From Talinum fruticosum (taxonomy: Eukaryota > Streptophyta > Magnoliopsida > Caryophyllales > Talinaceae): a DNA stretch of 64,000 nucleotides. Below the pieces are notes generated by a model. It was not told where the DNA came from and did no database searches. It saw nothing but the letters and a program-made list of their open reading frames with translations. Shown piece after piece: positions 48,301 to 60,300 of this stretch. Location: positions 4,458,001 through 4,522,000 of the forward strand of contig JAITYX010000033.1 in assembly GCA_021018815.1 (NCBI GenBank). The letters run 5' to 3'. The first letter of the stretch is position 1. The number at the start of each line of letters is the position of its first letter. The translations under genes and the position numbers were made by a program.

Positions 48301-51300
48301 TATTTATTTATAGGGGAATAAGGGCCTTTTTTTTTTTTGCGGTTACTGTATGCCAAGAGTTTGATTGAGTACAATTTATGTTCATGCTTTCAGAGAGTGA
48401 ATAAATCTATCCTTAGTGGTCGTTGATCTCTGGCTATGACTCAATGAATCTAGACATCAGCATTGCAATAATCACCAGCCATGCATTAACTCTAAAAACC
48501 TTATCATTATTTTAAAATTCCAAAATTTGCAATAGTGCCACAATTTCAGGACCGCGTGGCCCATGCCAGCACGCAGGGCCAGCCCTTGTTGCCTGCTGGT
48601 CTTGTTCTTTTCAACTGCAAACTGGTGACCGGCGCTGAGCTGAGAGGTTCACACAGCCAGTGTGATACTGCATGGCCGGGCCTGCTGTCTGCTGTTCATG
48701 CATGCCTAAAAGTTTGCTGCTACTCAGTTTGCTCCTGGGCCTAAGCTCACTTACCCTTGATGCTATTGACTAAAATCTCAATTTCCTTCGTAAGGCCCAA
48801 ACCTCTTTTACTTTTAACATTTTTCTTGTTATCAATTATTATTTTAGAACATAAGAAAATTAGGGATTGTTACATTACAAGCACCCCGGCATTGAATTAC
48901 TAGATGTTCTTATCTAGCTAGACTTAGAGTGCACACAAAATTGATATAGCAAAGAAAGAAAAAAGGAAGGAAAAAGAATGGTGCCTGCAGCAACCAGGAA
49001 GTAGACTGTTACAACATTGAAGAGCAACAAGCAAGTGGCATTGGTGGATTCAAACTCAAACAACACAGAAAGCATCTACAAATTAGCAAACGCAAGGTAG
49101 GTAAGTTGATTGAGTTATCTGTGATTGGGGGAAGGTGGCAGCTCTAAAAAGCATCACTAAGAGCTTCAACAAAGAAAAGAAAAGGAATGTAAGGAAGCAT
49201 ATTGATCCTATCAACGACATACAACTTCTAGGCAGGATTGTCTACTGATTTCAGGGTTCAACAATGGTAAAGAGTATAATCTCTGGCAACCAGTAGTGGC
49301 ACCTGATAAAGCCTGATATTGAGTCTTGCTCTTGATGCTGTTGTTCTTGTGGGATTATGAATGAGAGCAACGATGTTCCATTTGATCCTAAATTGAGTGT
49401 GGTGGTTCAAGACTCTCGGGGTTTGATGTTCCACCTATTGAAGAGTTAGTCTTTATTAAAAGTTAACCGGAGTTAGAACTGATGAGCAGAGTTTCTCTGA
49501 TAAAGCTCTAGGTGGTGAAATCCCTGAATTTAAGGTGACGGTGGTGCAATGCGGTAGGTGAGTTGAATTTGAATTCAGTTGCAGATTATGCGGCTTGTTC
49601 CTAGAGTAATCTTCTTTATTCCTCCATGTTTAGTGTTTGATTGGGAACTGTACCATTGAAGATGAATGCATATAAGTAGGATAGAAGACATATTGGTTGA
49701 GATTTAGCTCCATAGGCCCAGAATTCACTGGAATTAAGCTGCAATGAAGTATGCAGAAGTCTTATTGGGTTGTGTAACTGTGGGCTGGCTTCATAGATTT
49801 CTTTATGGTTTCAAAGTCGTCTGCATATTTTTTTAATCTTATCTTTTCTTAACTTGTACTCTCGCTTTGTGGCCAATTGAAAAAAGGAGACTAATCAATG
49901 GAACTCCTGGGCTCATTAGGTGTGAATAAGGTCATTTGCTAAGAAAGAGGCCACTCAAATATTCGAGATTTTACATAACTAAGATATGTTACTCTGCAGC
50001 CTTTAGCACATAATGAAATTGAGAGAGTTCAAAAGAGGTATAGCGAGGGCTTATCCGTGAGATCGATTCAAAGAAAGTTGAACATGGTGAAGATTTTCAA
50101 GCTGCCCACTTTCTTCAAATCGAAAAAGCCAAGCCCGGAAGTTCCTTCGCTTCCAAAATCTTTCGTAGAAGTCGTTTAGATATTTGATTTTATCTTGTTT
50201 GTCCTTGACCTGGAAGTAACCTTTTTCTTTCCTTGGAGTTGCACAAAACAATCAGCAACATCATAAGTAGTTAATAATGTTGCACTCCATGGTAGAATTG
50301 TGTCTAGATATATCAGCTTTTAGGATTAAGATTAGGAAAGTAGTATTTTAGTTACATTAGGATCTTAGGATAATTTTTCCTCATTAGGATTTCCAGGCTA
50401 TAAATACCTCTATGTTACTGTTTTACTTTTTGGGGTGGATTTGAATGAAATTAAGTTTTGTTTATTTGGGGTAAATATTCATCAAGTGGCTTAGCTGTTT
50501 AGTTTTTCTTACGCAGTTGAATTATGTTTTCTATCCTTTGCCTGATGTTGCATCCTGACTGATATCAATGCTGAATTTTCTTGATTCAAGTATCAGAGTG
50601 ATTATTCTGGTATTATCTTCTTAAATGATCATTGAGTTGGCTTCATTTATGGAACAGTCCAGCGGAATTGGATTTGCCATATTACATGACCCCCATTACT
50701 ACAGAGTCGAGTCCTTTTGCTATTGCCCTTGCAATGCATCTCCACTCCATAGGCGCAAAAATGTATGGGGCATTTTGGTGTTCACATTGTCAAGAACAGA
50801 AAGAGGTATCTACTTATCTTAGATTCTGAATGTTGATTTCTGCTTGAGAATCTTTTGTTTCTAATATTTGAAAAATATCTTAGTGATCTTTCTTCATTCA
50901 GCATTCCAAAATGGTTTACCCTGCCATTAGTTGACCTGCCCTTGATTATGTGGATTAACATGATAGAATGATAAATGTTGGTCCTGGAGGAATTCATATT
51001 GCTTCATTTTGAGCTTTGCATAAGAAAGTAGGCGAGGTTTTGGCATTATGAATGGCTGGTCTGGTGACCGGTGGCTAATATTTCACTCTTGACTTGTCCT
51101 TGATGTTGGCATTGTTTGCTTTGATGATGGCGATGAAAGAGTTGTGTGCCATGGCCACGTTTTGCCATGTTTAACCTGGTGGGCGGTTTTTTTGGGTGTT
51201 CCTTTTTTTTGGGGGGGTGTCCAAAACTCAAAATGGATAAGAAGCCTAGAATAATATCATTTTGTCTTTCTCCTCAAAGCAAATGTTTGCAAACAAGATG

Positions 51301-52517
51301 ACTGATTTGCCCAAAACTGAAATAGTTGCGTGTGACTATCCAGTTTGACCAAACATGTTAATGTTTGTCTCAATGAATCAGATCCTCATTCGTTTCTTTT
51401 CCATTGCTCACCTTGAGCCATGTGAATTCCTCTGAAAGAGTTTTTCTTTTTCTTGAAATACCATTTGAATGTGCTACAGTGGAAGAACAACTGGTGACAG
51501 ATTGGCTCAACCATTTTGAAAATGTTGGATGAACATAGCAGAGGGCGAAGATAGAATGTCTTATATCTTTCAATTATGTATGTGGGGCACAGTTTAGTGG
51601 TGATGCAGTTCAAATTCACATTCATCCTTTTTAATACTTACATTAGATAGAAAGGAGCCCAAGGACATGGACCGAAGCATGCCGGTTAGTCATTGGCTAG
51701 TAGAAATGCTTGCTGAGAAAGAAATCACCAGGTGATAGAGATCTCTAAACTGAGATAACTGTGAGGTTGTCACTATAGCTAGATAATAATACTTGTTTGG
51801 GCTTGCATGAAAATAATAAAGTATGTTGATATTTTACTACGCGTTTGGAAATTGTATAGATGTTTGGACGTGAGGCAGTGAAGCTGTTAGACTATGTTGA
51901 ATGCTTTCCAGATGGATATAGAAAAGGAGTTGTGATAGTTCCGGAGTGCTTTGATGCTGGAATTGAAGGTTTCCCTACATGGGTCATCAAGGGTGAGGTA
52001 TGTTTGACAATTTAATGTCTTTATAATTTACTTCATATATGTGAGCCCATACATTAGGGAAGAGAGGGTTCTCAAGCTTTCCACTTAATGTAATTTCGAC
52101 CTTCTACTCTCAATTGCAGATCTCATGCTTGTTGATGATGTTTGAGACAGGAATGATTTAAAGCTAGATATTCCTGACATTTGCGTGGTTATTTATTAAC
52201 TACATTTTTCTTGGGAAGGTTATTGTACAAGCTGAAACCAGATCTGAATACGACGAAACCTGGAGTGACCTGACCTAAAGTCGTCTCACCTGAATATCCC
52301 ATAGCTATTTCTAACCCCATACAAAATTTACATCTTCCGAACTTGAACAACCTGTTTCCCGAATGCAACTCTACTGTTGGCATAATGCATTTTGTTTTCC
52401 TATCATTCAGCCTTTGGCTAAGCTAATTCTCTTTTTCAGGTCTATGGTGGAGAAAAAGACCTTGAGGAACTCGCAAGCATATCTGGTTTCGTTAGAGACA
52501 AGATTAATGTTAATTAG
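36396..52517 (+). CDS. LTO1: Thiol-disulfide oxidoreductase LTO1, chloroplastic (VKOR + thioredoxin-like)
   Basis: Seven coding exons: 36396-36493, 36556-36854, 41670-41926, 41998-42110, 50658-50805, 51860-51997, 52440-52517. All junctions are GT-AG and in frame, giving 376 residues, the usual family length. Residues 1 to about 75 are Ser/Leu-rich, a likely plastid transit peptide. The VKOR domain (about 80-250) has Cys113, Cys120 and the CSYC pair 199/202 between hydrophobic helices (for example PLPLIGMIAYGFVLLLGL). The thioredoxin-like domain (about 260-375) has WCSHC (297/300) plus Cys320 and Cys335. In Arabidopsis, LTO1 sits in the thylakoid membrane and forms disulfides in lumenal proteins, needed for photosystem II assembly. 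The start at 36396 follows an in-frame ATG at 36384, so four more residues are possible. Exons 1-2 rest on splice logic alone; the rest is secure. No mutation is seen. Confidence 0.93.
37759..37957. mobile_element. Stowaway-like MITE in LTO1 intron 2
   Basis: It starts TA-CTCCCTTTGTCTATAAA, close to the Stowaway end CTCCCTCCGTCCC next to a TA. The other end reads TGACAAGTTTATAAGGATTCAGCTAGTA. The ends share the inverted motif TATAAAACTTGTCAA / TTGACAAGTTTATA. No coding capacity. Length about 200 bp fits the class. Confidence 0.55.
40335..40488. repeat. Perfect 77-bp tandem duplication in intron 2
   Basis: The unit beginning TATTCAACTCAGTAATCCAT at 40335 is repeated from 40412 with no difference that I can see over the whole 77 bases. 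Identity in otherwise drifting intron DNA suggests a recent duplication or an assembly duplicate. Confidence 0.85.
40710..41420. mobile_element. Non-autonomous DNA element with imperfect terminal inverted repeats, intron 2
   Basis: The left end GGCCCTATTTCGACCTTGGA and the complement of the right end, GCGTCCGTTTGGACCTCGGA, share about 40 imperfectly paired bases extending into AAAGTATGCGGGAAAGAAAA and AAAATACCGTGGACAGAAAA. The inside is GA-rich and non-coding. No target duplication stood out; the superfamily is unassigned. Confidence 0.5.
42943..43194. repeat. Two tandem 126-bp units in the Gypsy LTR
   Basis: GGAGTATTCTATTT begins at 42943 and again at 43069. The two copies differ at a handful of positions and lie upstream of a TATA-like CTATAATAAAG (43190), an arrangement like duplicated U3 enhancer units. 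Confidence 0.8.
43259..45079. mobile_element. Non-autonomous hAT-type element inside the Gypsy LTR
   Basis: Ends are TAGGGCTGGGCAA and TTGGCCAGCCCTA, flanked by CATATGAG at 43251-43258 and 45080-45087, a perfect 8-bp target duplication as expected for hAT. GC-rich subterminal stretches contain GGGTCGGGTCATGGGTC and complements. A second end-like sequence, GCCCGTTGCCCAACCCTAA, lies near 44331-44351, suggesting a composite. No transposase ORF. Confidence 0.85.
45630..46066 (+). pseudogene. gag: Gypsy gag N-terminal part, broken
   Basis: One open stretch, 45635-46063, ends VKVDVSEFDGGHDPNAFCEII and then a TAG, matching the (I/V)KVDIP.FDG....FL entry of the Gypsy capsid-like region. The N-terminal part is Ser/Arg/Asn-rich. 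The rest of gag and protease is deleted or scrambled before the RT segment. An A-rich upstream frame from about 45425 may belong to it. Confidence 0.65.
46270..47070 (+). pseudogene. pol: Gypsy reverse transcriptase fragment, broken
   Basis: The frames read QHAIDFIPGSSLP, VDGLFQKGFIQHSLSPCALP and KNSSWRMCIDSRAVHNITMKY (46295-46561). Then come GMPFGL, RAMTHILRPFI and VWFDDILIYD, where the catalytic box is FDD preceded by Trp in place of Tyr. They continue with VRSFNGLATFYRRFMKDFSS and a KGEFKWT end (46940-47070). This is a Gypsy RT with the start of the RNase H connection. Frameshifts and stops are present throughout. Confidence 0.8.
47260..50650. other. Intron 4 remainder, no gene recognised
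   Basis: Mixed-composition DNA. The GC-richer patch at 48530-48760 gives a 69-residue frame without recognisable domains. The 50051-50251 minus frame is likewise unrecognised. The 50280-50480 part has LTR-like character (ACATTAGGATCTTAGGAT, CTATAAATACC). Confidence 0.4.
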
Positions 52518-53130
52518 ACAGATTACACTACGATTGCGGAGGCCTTATTTTCTTTGTATCTTTACATGTACGAGTTCTTTTTTTTTTTCGGTAGGTTGTA
52601 CATTTGTTTTATTTTCTGTCAATGTACGAGTAACTTTTGAAAATTTAGATCGTAACATGCTACAAGCTGACTTTCTTGGTTACTGTCGGCATTGATTTTT
52701 ATTTTTTTAGAAAAGCTTTTGCCCCCTGTGCTACTGGTGACATTGGATTATGAGTGTGCTTGGGATCTGGAAATCATGGAATATACAAAATCGCTATCCT
52801 TGTGTCCTTTCTCAAGTAAATATTTCAAATTTTCCAGGAGCCTCGTGCAAATGATTGTAGAAAAGGATTTTCAAAAAATCAATATTCGCAAGCTTTCTAT
52901 TTTCAAAGAAAGGTGAGGTCACATCTAAGGTCCGATGAACGAGTAGGATAGTCTTGAACATGATTTTTCTAAAGCAACATAAAATACATCGAACCAAAAT
53001 GACTACCAAATTAGCAGGTTAAATTCAACCAATCCATTGAATTTGCACACCCAGTGAATCAATAATCAACACAAATGGTTTCAAGTAGTTTGTCACTTAA
53101 TCATCTTAAATAAGGAATCAAGTTTGCCAT
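52518..53130. other. LTO1 3' untranslated region and downstream flank
   Basis: T-rich sequence after the TAG at 52515-52517 with UTR character (T-run at about 52577). No canonical AATAAA was found close by, so the poly-A site is not placed. Frames here are unsupported. Confidence 0.4.
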
Positions 53131-54117
53131 GTGAGCTATGTTACGAAAACTAGATCGGCCCGGCCGGTTCGACCGGTCGGACCGGGAATCGGTCACCTTA
53201 GTGGGCGTTTAATATATAGACTTGTTTAGATCATCGAATTGGAAAAAATCGGACTGAACCGATTAACACGCTTGAATTGGACGAAGCGATCGACTCATGG
53301 TTTGATCGGGAATTAGAAACCCCAACTCTAATTGTTGGTCCTCATCTTTCTACTCTCCTCACTCGCTCGGTCTTCCTCTCTCTCGTTGCAGCTGGTCCTG
53401 TCTCCTCTCGGGCCTCGCCTCGGTGGTCACTTACCGGTGTCTCTGTTTCTCTCTACTCTAGCTCTCTGGCTCACCTTTGTTGGTGGTTCAGCAAGAGAAG
53501 GGGCAGAGATGTCTTTTTCTCTTTGGAACGTAAATTCTCAATGTGCAAACCACTTTTTTAATCTGAAAAAAATACTCTTGCTCAACCACCAATAAAGGGA
53601 GAGAGATGGTGTTGAGCAAAGGAGTAGAGAAAGAGGAGTGAAGTAGGGACAAAGAGGAGAGAAAGAGTAGAGGAGTAGAGAAGAGCCTTGAGAAAAGACA
53701 GAGGAGAGAGAAAGGTGAGAGGGGGTGGGGGTTCGTGCGGTTGAGAAGTATGAGTCGGAGAAGTTAAACTTTTAGGGTTTTAATTTAATTCTAGTAAATA
53801 TAAATTTAAATGGGTTTTTTAACCCAAAACAAATGGGCTTTTTTCTTTGACTAGATGATAATATTTGTTAGTTTTTATGTTTTTTTTCTGATCAAGTATG
53901 CATTCTTTTTAAATATATAAAAGATAATAATAACGAAAAAATAGTTGAAGACATGTAGAGAAATAATTCTATGGTCGGTCGGGTCATGGCGGTTCAACCC
54001 GATCCCATCGATGAATCGGGTCAACCGGTTTAATCCGATTTAAACGGTCCGACCGGTTGACCCATTGACCCACTCTCCCAACCGGTCAATAACCAGGTCG
54101 GTTCTCTTAACATAGCA
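53131..54117. mobile_element. Non-autonomous DNA element with CCGGTCGGACC-rich ends
   Basis: Left end GCTATGTTACGAAAACTAGA; complement of right end GCTATGTTAAGAGAACCGAC. Both ends carry about 80 bases rich in GACCGG/CCGGTC motifs (53155-53195 and 53970-54090), which gives strong inverted pairing between them. The inside is low-complexity and non-coding; the Ser-rich frame at 53277-53561 is not a gene. The superfamily is uncertain. Confidence 0.6.
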
Positions 54118-54825
54118 TATGAGCACAAAATGTGTGATGTAAGTCAGAGGCCTTGTGAGCAAACAAAATTTGTGATAGAAGTGCTATATCGTTCATGGAC
54201 CAACGGAAGCTCAATCTTATTAAATATGGTTAAAGTTAAAGACTCAAAAAAGATAAATATTAACGAAATATTATGCACCTTTGTTACGTGTATAGAATTG
54301 TAAGTAATTTAAATTCATTCTGTGGCTAGTTAATATCTTATATATAATGTAAAAATTTAGTCTTAATGGAATTCAGCATAGAAAAATAAATACTAAATAT
54401 CATTAAATAAATTGTCATATTCATAACTGAAACAATATGATTTGTTATAGTTTAACCAAAACACAACGGCCGGAAGGAGAGGGGGTAAGTGCCAACTTTG
54501 ATGGGACAAAGCCTAATCCATCAACCTCACAATTTTTTCACTAGGAAATATAATATTTCCCCTAAGACTTAAACTGTGGTGGTGAGCATGGAAAATGGGG
54601 TAGAAGCCAACTACGCTATCACCACTTTGGTACAGGTATGTCACTATGGACAAGCTAACAATAATATAATTTTTCTTGGTTGGGAAAAAAATTAATAATT
54701 CTATGTAAGTCTAAAATTTCAATGTAAATTTAAAAACTCAACTTTTTTGGCAGAGTTTTCTAATCTATTATATTTATCTTTTTATTAAAATATTAATATT
54801 TTAGGAATTCTATTCGAAAATTTTA
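54118..54825. other. AT-rich intergenic DNA
   Basis: No ORF, repeat or RNA gene seen. Confidence 0.5.
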
Positions 54826-56402
54826 CTGTGGTCACTCGACCACCTGACTAGGTGGTTGAATAAAATGTCACGTATACACTTTTTAAATCAAATTTATTTG
54901 TGATAAATTTTCACAATAAAGTGACAAATTTTTTCAAATTTGATGAATTTTTGTATAATTGTTTTGTGTGTTTTAGTGATTTTTTAATTAAAGTTTAATC
55001 ACTTAAATTCTCTTTTTCAATACACTTAATTTAATATTTATCAATACATATTAATAAATTTAATATAAATATAATGAATATTTGAATTAAACATATATAT
55101 CTTTAATTTTTCTTTAAAAAATCCTCATGAAGTAAATAAAAGTTTAATTAGTTAATTTTTTCTTTTTATATGCGTTTGACTCAAATTATAATCAATTTAT
55201 AAATGTTAAATTTAATATGAATGTGATGAATATTTTAATTAAACATATATAACTCCAATTTTTTCAAAAATTCTTATAAATATAAATAGCTATTTATTTA
55301 TGTAAAATATATACAAATAAATAATCAAGTAGATCGAGAAATTTACAAATAAATTTGTATAAACTAGTGAGGTTACAACAATACTAATGAGTTTTCTAAC
55401 AACTTTAATGAATTTTAGAAAATATCTACGCTTGTCAATGTCCATCATCTTCTTCATATTCATCACTTTTTCTCCGAGGATTTGTGCGAATATTTTTTGA
55501 TTTGTTCTCTACATAAATTTATCAATAATTAGTAAATATTCGTCGGAAATAATTAACATGTTTATGAATAAAATTCATATGTTTTAATAAAAAGGCACAT
55601 TTAATGTGAAAACTATCCAAATATATCAAAATAAACAAATATTCGTATTCAATATAATTTTTTTAAATGGCATATCCAACAATTGATAACCTATACTAAT
55701 TAAAAAATACAAATTCATTGATACAACAGACTAATACATCAATTAAAACATCATATTCATTAATACAAAGTATATCGGACTTTAAAATTTTCAGATCCAT
55801 CAATATAAAAGATAAATTCATCTTAAAAAAGATTCATTAATACAACCCAAACACAACCTAAAAAATCGGATGTAAAAAGCATAGATTCATCAATATATTA
55901 GACAAATTCATCAAAAAAATGTTATATTCATCAATACAGAGTAGATCAGAATTTATAAACTCATATTCATCAATATAAAAGACAAATTTATCTTTAAAAA
56001 ATATTCATCAATACAACTCATATTCGACATAAAAACATAGTATTTTTAAAACCTTTAATAATCTCAATAAAAATGTTACATTGATCAATGATCAAAATCA
56101 AAGAATAAGTTAGAAGAAATCGTACTAAGACAAACCATGTACCTTCAATATCGATCGCAATTGAGAAGTGAAAAAATAAATCGAGCGGAATTTGGTGAAA
56201 TCGAAATCGAAATCGAACGCAATGACTCTTAATGAAATTGGATGTGAATTGAAGAAATGAAGCAATTTAACGATTCAAAATCAAAATCGATGCATAAATT
56301 GAAATAAATATGGAAAAAAGAAAGGGAAAGGGTGAGAGAAAGAGAACACCGAGAGGAGAGAAAAGGAGATAGTGAGTGAGACGAGAAAAAAAAGCGTCCG
56401 GA

Positions 56403-56440
<38 letters not shown>

Positions 56441-56610
56441 ATGCTTAAAATGGAAGGAGAAAGAATATGGGATAATTATATAATATTTGTATTTAAATAT
56501 GTTTATTTTCTTTTCTTTATTTTATTTTTTTTTTTAAATCACTTAGCTAGATGCTTAACCACTACCATGTACTTATTATATTCTATTGAACAAATACTAG
56601 TCCGGACCCG
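54826..56610. repeat. AT-rich repeat block, possibly a DNA element, with GA microsatellite
   Basis: The left edge has TGGTCACTCGACCACCTGAC then TAGGTGGTTGAAT. The right edge in complement has TAGTGGTTAAGCATCTAGCT then AAGTGATTT, an imperfect inverted match over about 30 bases. Inside, 55730-56040 holds three to four degenerate units of about 85 bp built on ATTCATCAATA and AAAGACAAATTCATC, and 56408-56437 is a (GA)n run. The 56372-56623 frame merely reads through the GA run. Confidence 0.45.
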
Positions 56611-56619
56611 TATCGTACA

Positions 56620-59600
56620 CTGAGCAATATAATAATTTTTAAAAAGTTATAAATTAAGAAATTAAATATATAACAACCACTTATATTGAAATTAATGATG
56701 GAAAAGTATTACAATGATAGAAGTGATTCAAATATATTTGACAAGTGACGAGTAATAAGCAAAAAGATGGAATTTGTATCACGATAAAGGTTATGATAGG
56801 GTGTAGGATAATAAAATCATCCGTGTTTCGTACTTGTATTGAAAATTGATCGCGATTAAAAATATAAGATTTTACTCGATTAACAATTGAGATGACGTAA
56901 AATATTGATGCAATTCAGATTCTATAAATACATGATGTTTTACTAGATTAACAACCAATTGCTTCCTCGAGAACAACTCTTCCTCCCGATTAGTTAACAT
57001 AAAAGAGTAACATGAATTTCTATTTTAAGATGGCAGGGAGGATTGATGGCAAATACTTATCTTTTAATAATTTTGAAAACCGACAATAGATATGACTTGA
57101 ATATGTGTGTCGATAATAAGTCACGAATAGAAATGTCGAGAACAGACTCAAATAATCAGTATTTGTAACAAAAAAAAATTAAATTAGTATGTTGTGCAAA
57201 AAATTTGTGACACATGAATTTATTCGAACTCCTACAGATTTAATAGAAGTTGGCATATCAAATTTTCATCCCTTTAAACATAACACAAATTACGAACTTA
57301 AAGTTTATAAATTACGAACTTGAAGCAAGTATAATTTCTAACTTTTTATCCATTACGTCTTATTACATAACATATTTGAATCATAATTTTCTATCTTGTA
57401 TGCATTTTCAATTATTAATATTAAGTATATATGTAGTTGTTATTTTTTATTATATTGATCTATAATTTCTTAAGGTTCATTACATCACTCCATGTATGCA
57501 TGAATCTTGATTAACAATAACTAAATTGCTTCTTTAGATAGTCAAATATTTAAACATTATTTTTTTAACATGTTCTTGTTGATTTAAATTTAAAAAATTC
57601 CTATAACAAATATATTTTTAACTAATAAAAGTTTATGACACCAAGTCAAAAAGCACCATCAACAACAAAAAATTAATAATGTTAGGGAAAATTATTTTAT
57701 TTATGACCCGGAATAATATTACATATCGATATAGACAAAAATAAATAAAAGTTCAAATACAATTCAAACCTTAAATAAATAAATACATAATTATATTACA
57801 ATATCAATTACAAATAAAAACTTTCGAATCTTTCTATACTTACACAGTATATATAATCGAAGTGGCTTGCAAAAATTCGATGATTCAAAATCATGCCACT
57901 ATTTAAAAAAGTGTGAATTCTTCCTTTCACTTAAAAATAAAAAAATTTAAAGAGATTAACATGAAGGGAAATATATGATTGAATTCTTTATTTTCCTTTA
58001 AAAAATAAAACATCAAATTCTTGTTACTCAATTCAATAATGGCAAGGACCCAAATTAGTTGGTTATTCAAACTTTGTCTGCTACTGAAAATTCTTCATGA
58101 TTATACGATAATATCTCGCATTAGGAAAACTTTAGTGTGCATTTTGTTAGGTAAATGAGGTAAGAGTTAGTGTCATTTCAATTTTATTTAGCATGTTTGT
58201 TAGCCTATGGTTTGATATTGTGTCCTATTCATTTGATTTGTTGTGGCAAGTAATTCTCGGAGAGTCGATAGATGAGTGGAAACTTTTTTTTTCAAGGGAA
58301 AATTGTTATTTTTATATTGGATAAATTTCCTAAATTAATTGTCAAACCACCATTTGAGAATTTTGAAAAGAATACTATTATATATAGTATAGATAGTGTT
58401 CAACAAACATTTGATCGGACTTCAATTAAGATGATTAAAAAAATTGAACTGTTTGAGTTTAAAATATATTTAAATTGAAGTCGAATGGAAAATAAAACTT
58501 CATTCGATCCAATCCAATTATAACTATGTCATGAAATATTTTTGTTCTTTTGGGCGTTTGATCCTTAATGAGGGGGAATTGAATGTTTTGTAGAGTGCCA
58601 ACATTAACTTAATGAGATATGGAGTATTATCATATATTTTCCCTTATGCCACCCTTAATGGATGATCAAACAAAAAAACAAAAGAAAATATGAGTGTTTG
58701 TATTGTTTGGTTCTTTTTTGTGGATTTTGGGTTTTGGGTATCTAGAAATATGATATTGGTGAATAAAAAAGTAAAACTTCAATAATTAAGAAAATTCGGA
58801 AAATTAGAAAAAGGTCCGAAGTGGGGAAAGTATTTTGCAAGGCCAATTTAATTTATAATTTGTTACGGTGTCGTTGTTGGTATAACTCTTTTGGGTCGAG
58901 ATTGAATAAAGGTTTGTCCTAATTTTCTAATATTTTTATTTTAATTTTCATCTAATTTTATTTTAGAATGATCTTATCTTCATTCTAAAAACAAAAATAT
59001 AAATAAATAAACAAATATTATTAATATATAACTTGTGGCAAGTGAGTCCGAAAGAATCCATAGATGAATCGAAACTTTTTTTCAAGAATAAAATATTATT
59101 TTTGATAGGATGGAACTCTTACATTCACTTTTAGGCCACCATTTAATAATTTTAAAAAGATTATTATTATATGTAGCTAGATAATCATTGTAGTTTTATG
59201 GATAAATCAAATAATAATTATTGGATTTTTCCACTCGCTAAGAATAATCTCCGTTTTTATTTCTTTTTGGTTCAAAGCAAAGGATGACATTTGCCTAGTC
59301 AATAAGCCATATTGTAAGAATGAACGAAAAAATAATTAATTATAAAAAGGTGCTTTTGAATTGTTGGGTTAACTGGAAACTCGCAAAAGCTGAAATATAT
59401 TTACCCCTATTTTACTTGAACTACGTACAATCTATATTTACCGAATCCAAATGCACAAAATTTAAAGGAAAGAATTTACTCAGTTATAATCTATAGGGAG
59501 AACTTTTGTAAGTATCAAACAATTAGTAAAATTTTTGAAAAGTTATTACTTAGGATTTAGCTTCAAATTATATCAAAATCAACTTTCCATTTTTTTAATT

Positions 59601-59750
59601 AAATTTACTGTCAAAGATGAAAGGGAGAGAAATTTTGTTGTACTTTCCGACTTCATAGGACATTGATCACTTATTGTAATTCTATGCTAATAAAAATATA
59701 TTTATATAGTTAGCTTTAATTAAATTAATTTAAGTAGGCAGAGTTGCCCC
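56620..59750. other. AT-rich intergenic DNA with one diverged direct repeat
   Basis: No gene seen. A stretch of about 150 bases starting TTGTGGCAAGTAATTC at 58240 is repeated, diverged, from 59032 (TTGTGGCAAGTGAGTCC). Shared landmarks are ATAGATGA, GAAACTTTTTTT and CCACCATTT. The short frame at 58272-58478 lies in the first copy and has no counterpart in the second. Confidence 0.5.
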
Positions 59751-59756
59751 TCTGGA

Positions 59757-60175
59757 CCCTTTCCCAGCCTCCCTCCGGTCTCTGCCTCTCTTCCTCAACC
59801 GTTGCCTTGACCACTGTATGCTTGGTGCCCAGTTGCCATCACTCACCATTCAACGCCGCCAGCCCACCCGCCATTGAGGCATGTAATGCAATTTCATCCT
59901 CTTCTTAGTTCTTTCTTAACTCAAGCAATGGTTAGAATTTTGAATTTTTGAATCAATTTTGAACTCCTAGTCTCCCTCTGCGCTTTACCTCTGTCCCATT
60001 AACCGCTGCCTTAACCACAACCTGTTGTGCCCAGCCGCTAAACCGCCCGCTACTAGTCGAAGCCGCCAATCTGCCATTGAGTGACTAAGGTGTAATTTCT
60101 TCTTCTTGTTCCTTTAATTCAAGTACTAGTTAGGAATTAGGATTTTGAATTTTTAATTTTTGAATCAATTTTGAT
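59757..60175. repeat. Two diverged tandem units of about 210 bp
   Basis: Unit 1 (59757-59965) and unit 2 (59966-60175) share a CTC-rich start (CTCCCTCTG..), a CCGTTGCCTTGACCAC / CCGCTGCCTTAACCAC segment, GCCATTGAG, and a GAATTTTTGAATCAATTTTGA end. Non-coding. Confidence 0.65.
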
Positions 60176-60300
60176 TGTCTGAAATGGAAGGTTTCTACTT
60201 TGTGTATTTGTTGTTTGGACTTTAGTTAGATGAAGTAATCAGTAAGATTACGATTCATTTAATTCACATTTTATGTGTTTGGGTCGATAATTGGGCATAG

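Larger units (their letters stand above)
42111..50657 (+). other. LTO1 intron 4 (8.5 kb) with nested insertions
   Basis: Starts GTAATA, ends GGAACAG. Phase 2: the split codon is Ser256. About half is a truncated Gypsy element holding a hAT-type insertion. The remaining parts (42111-42930 and 47260-50650) contain no gene I can recognise. A TATA-bearing, LTR-like stretch at about 50280-50480 (CTATAAATACC) may be another solo LTR. Confidence 0.75.
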
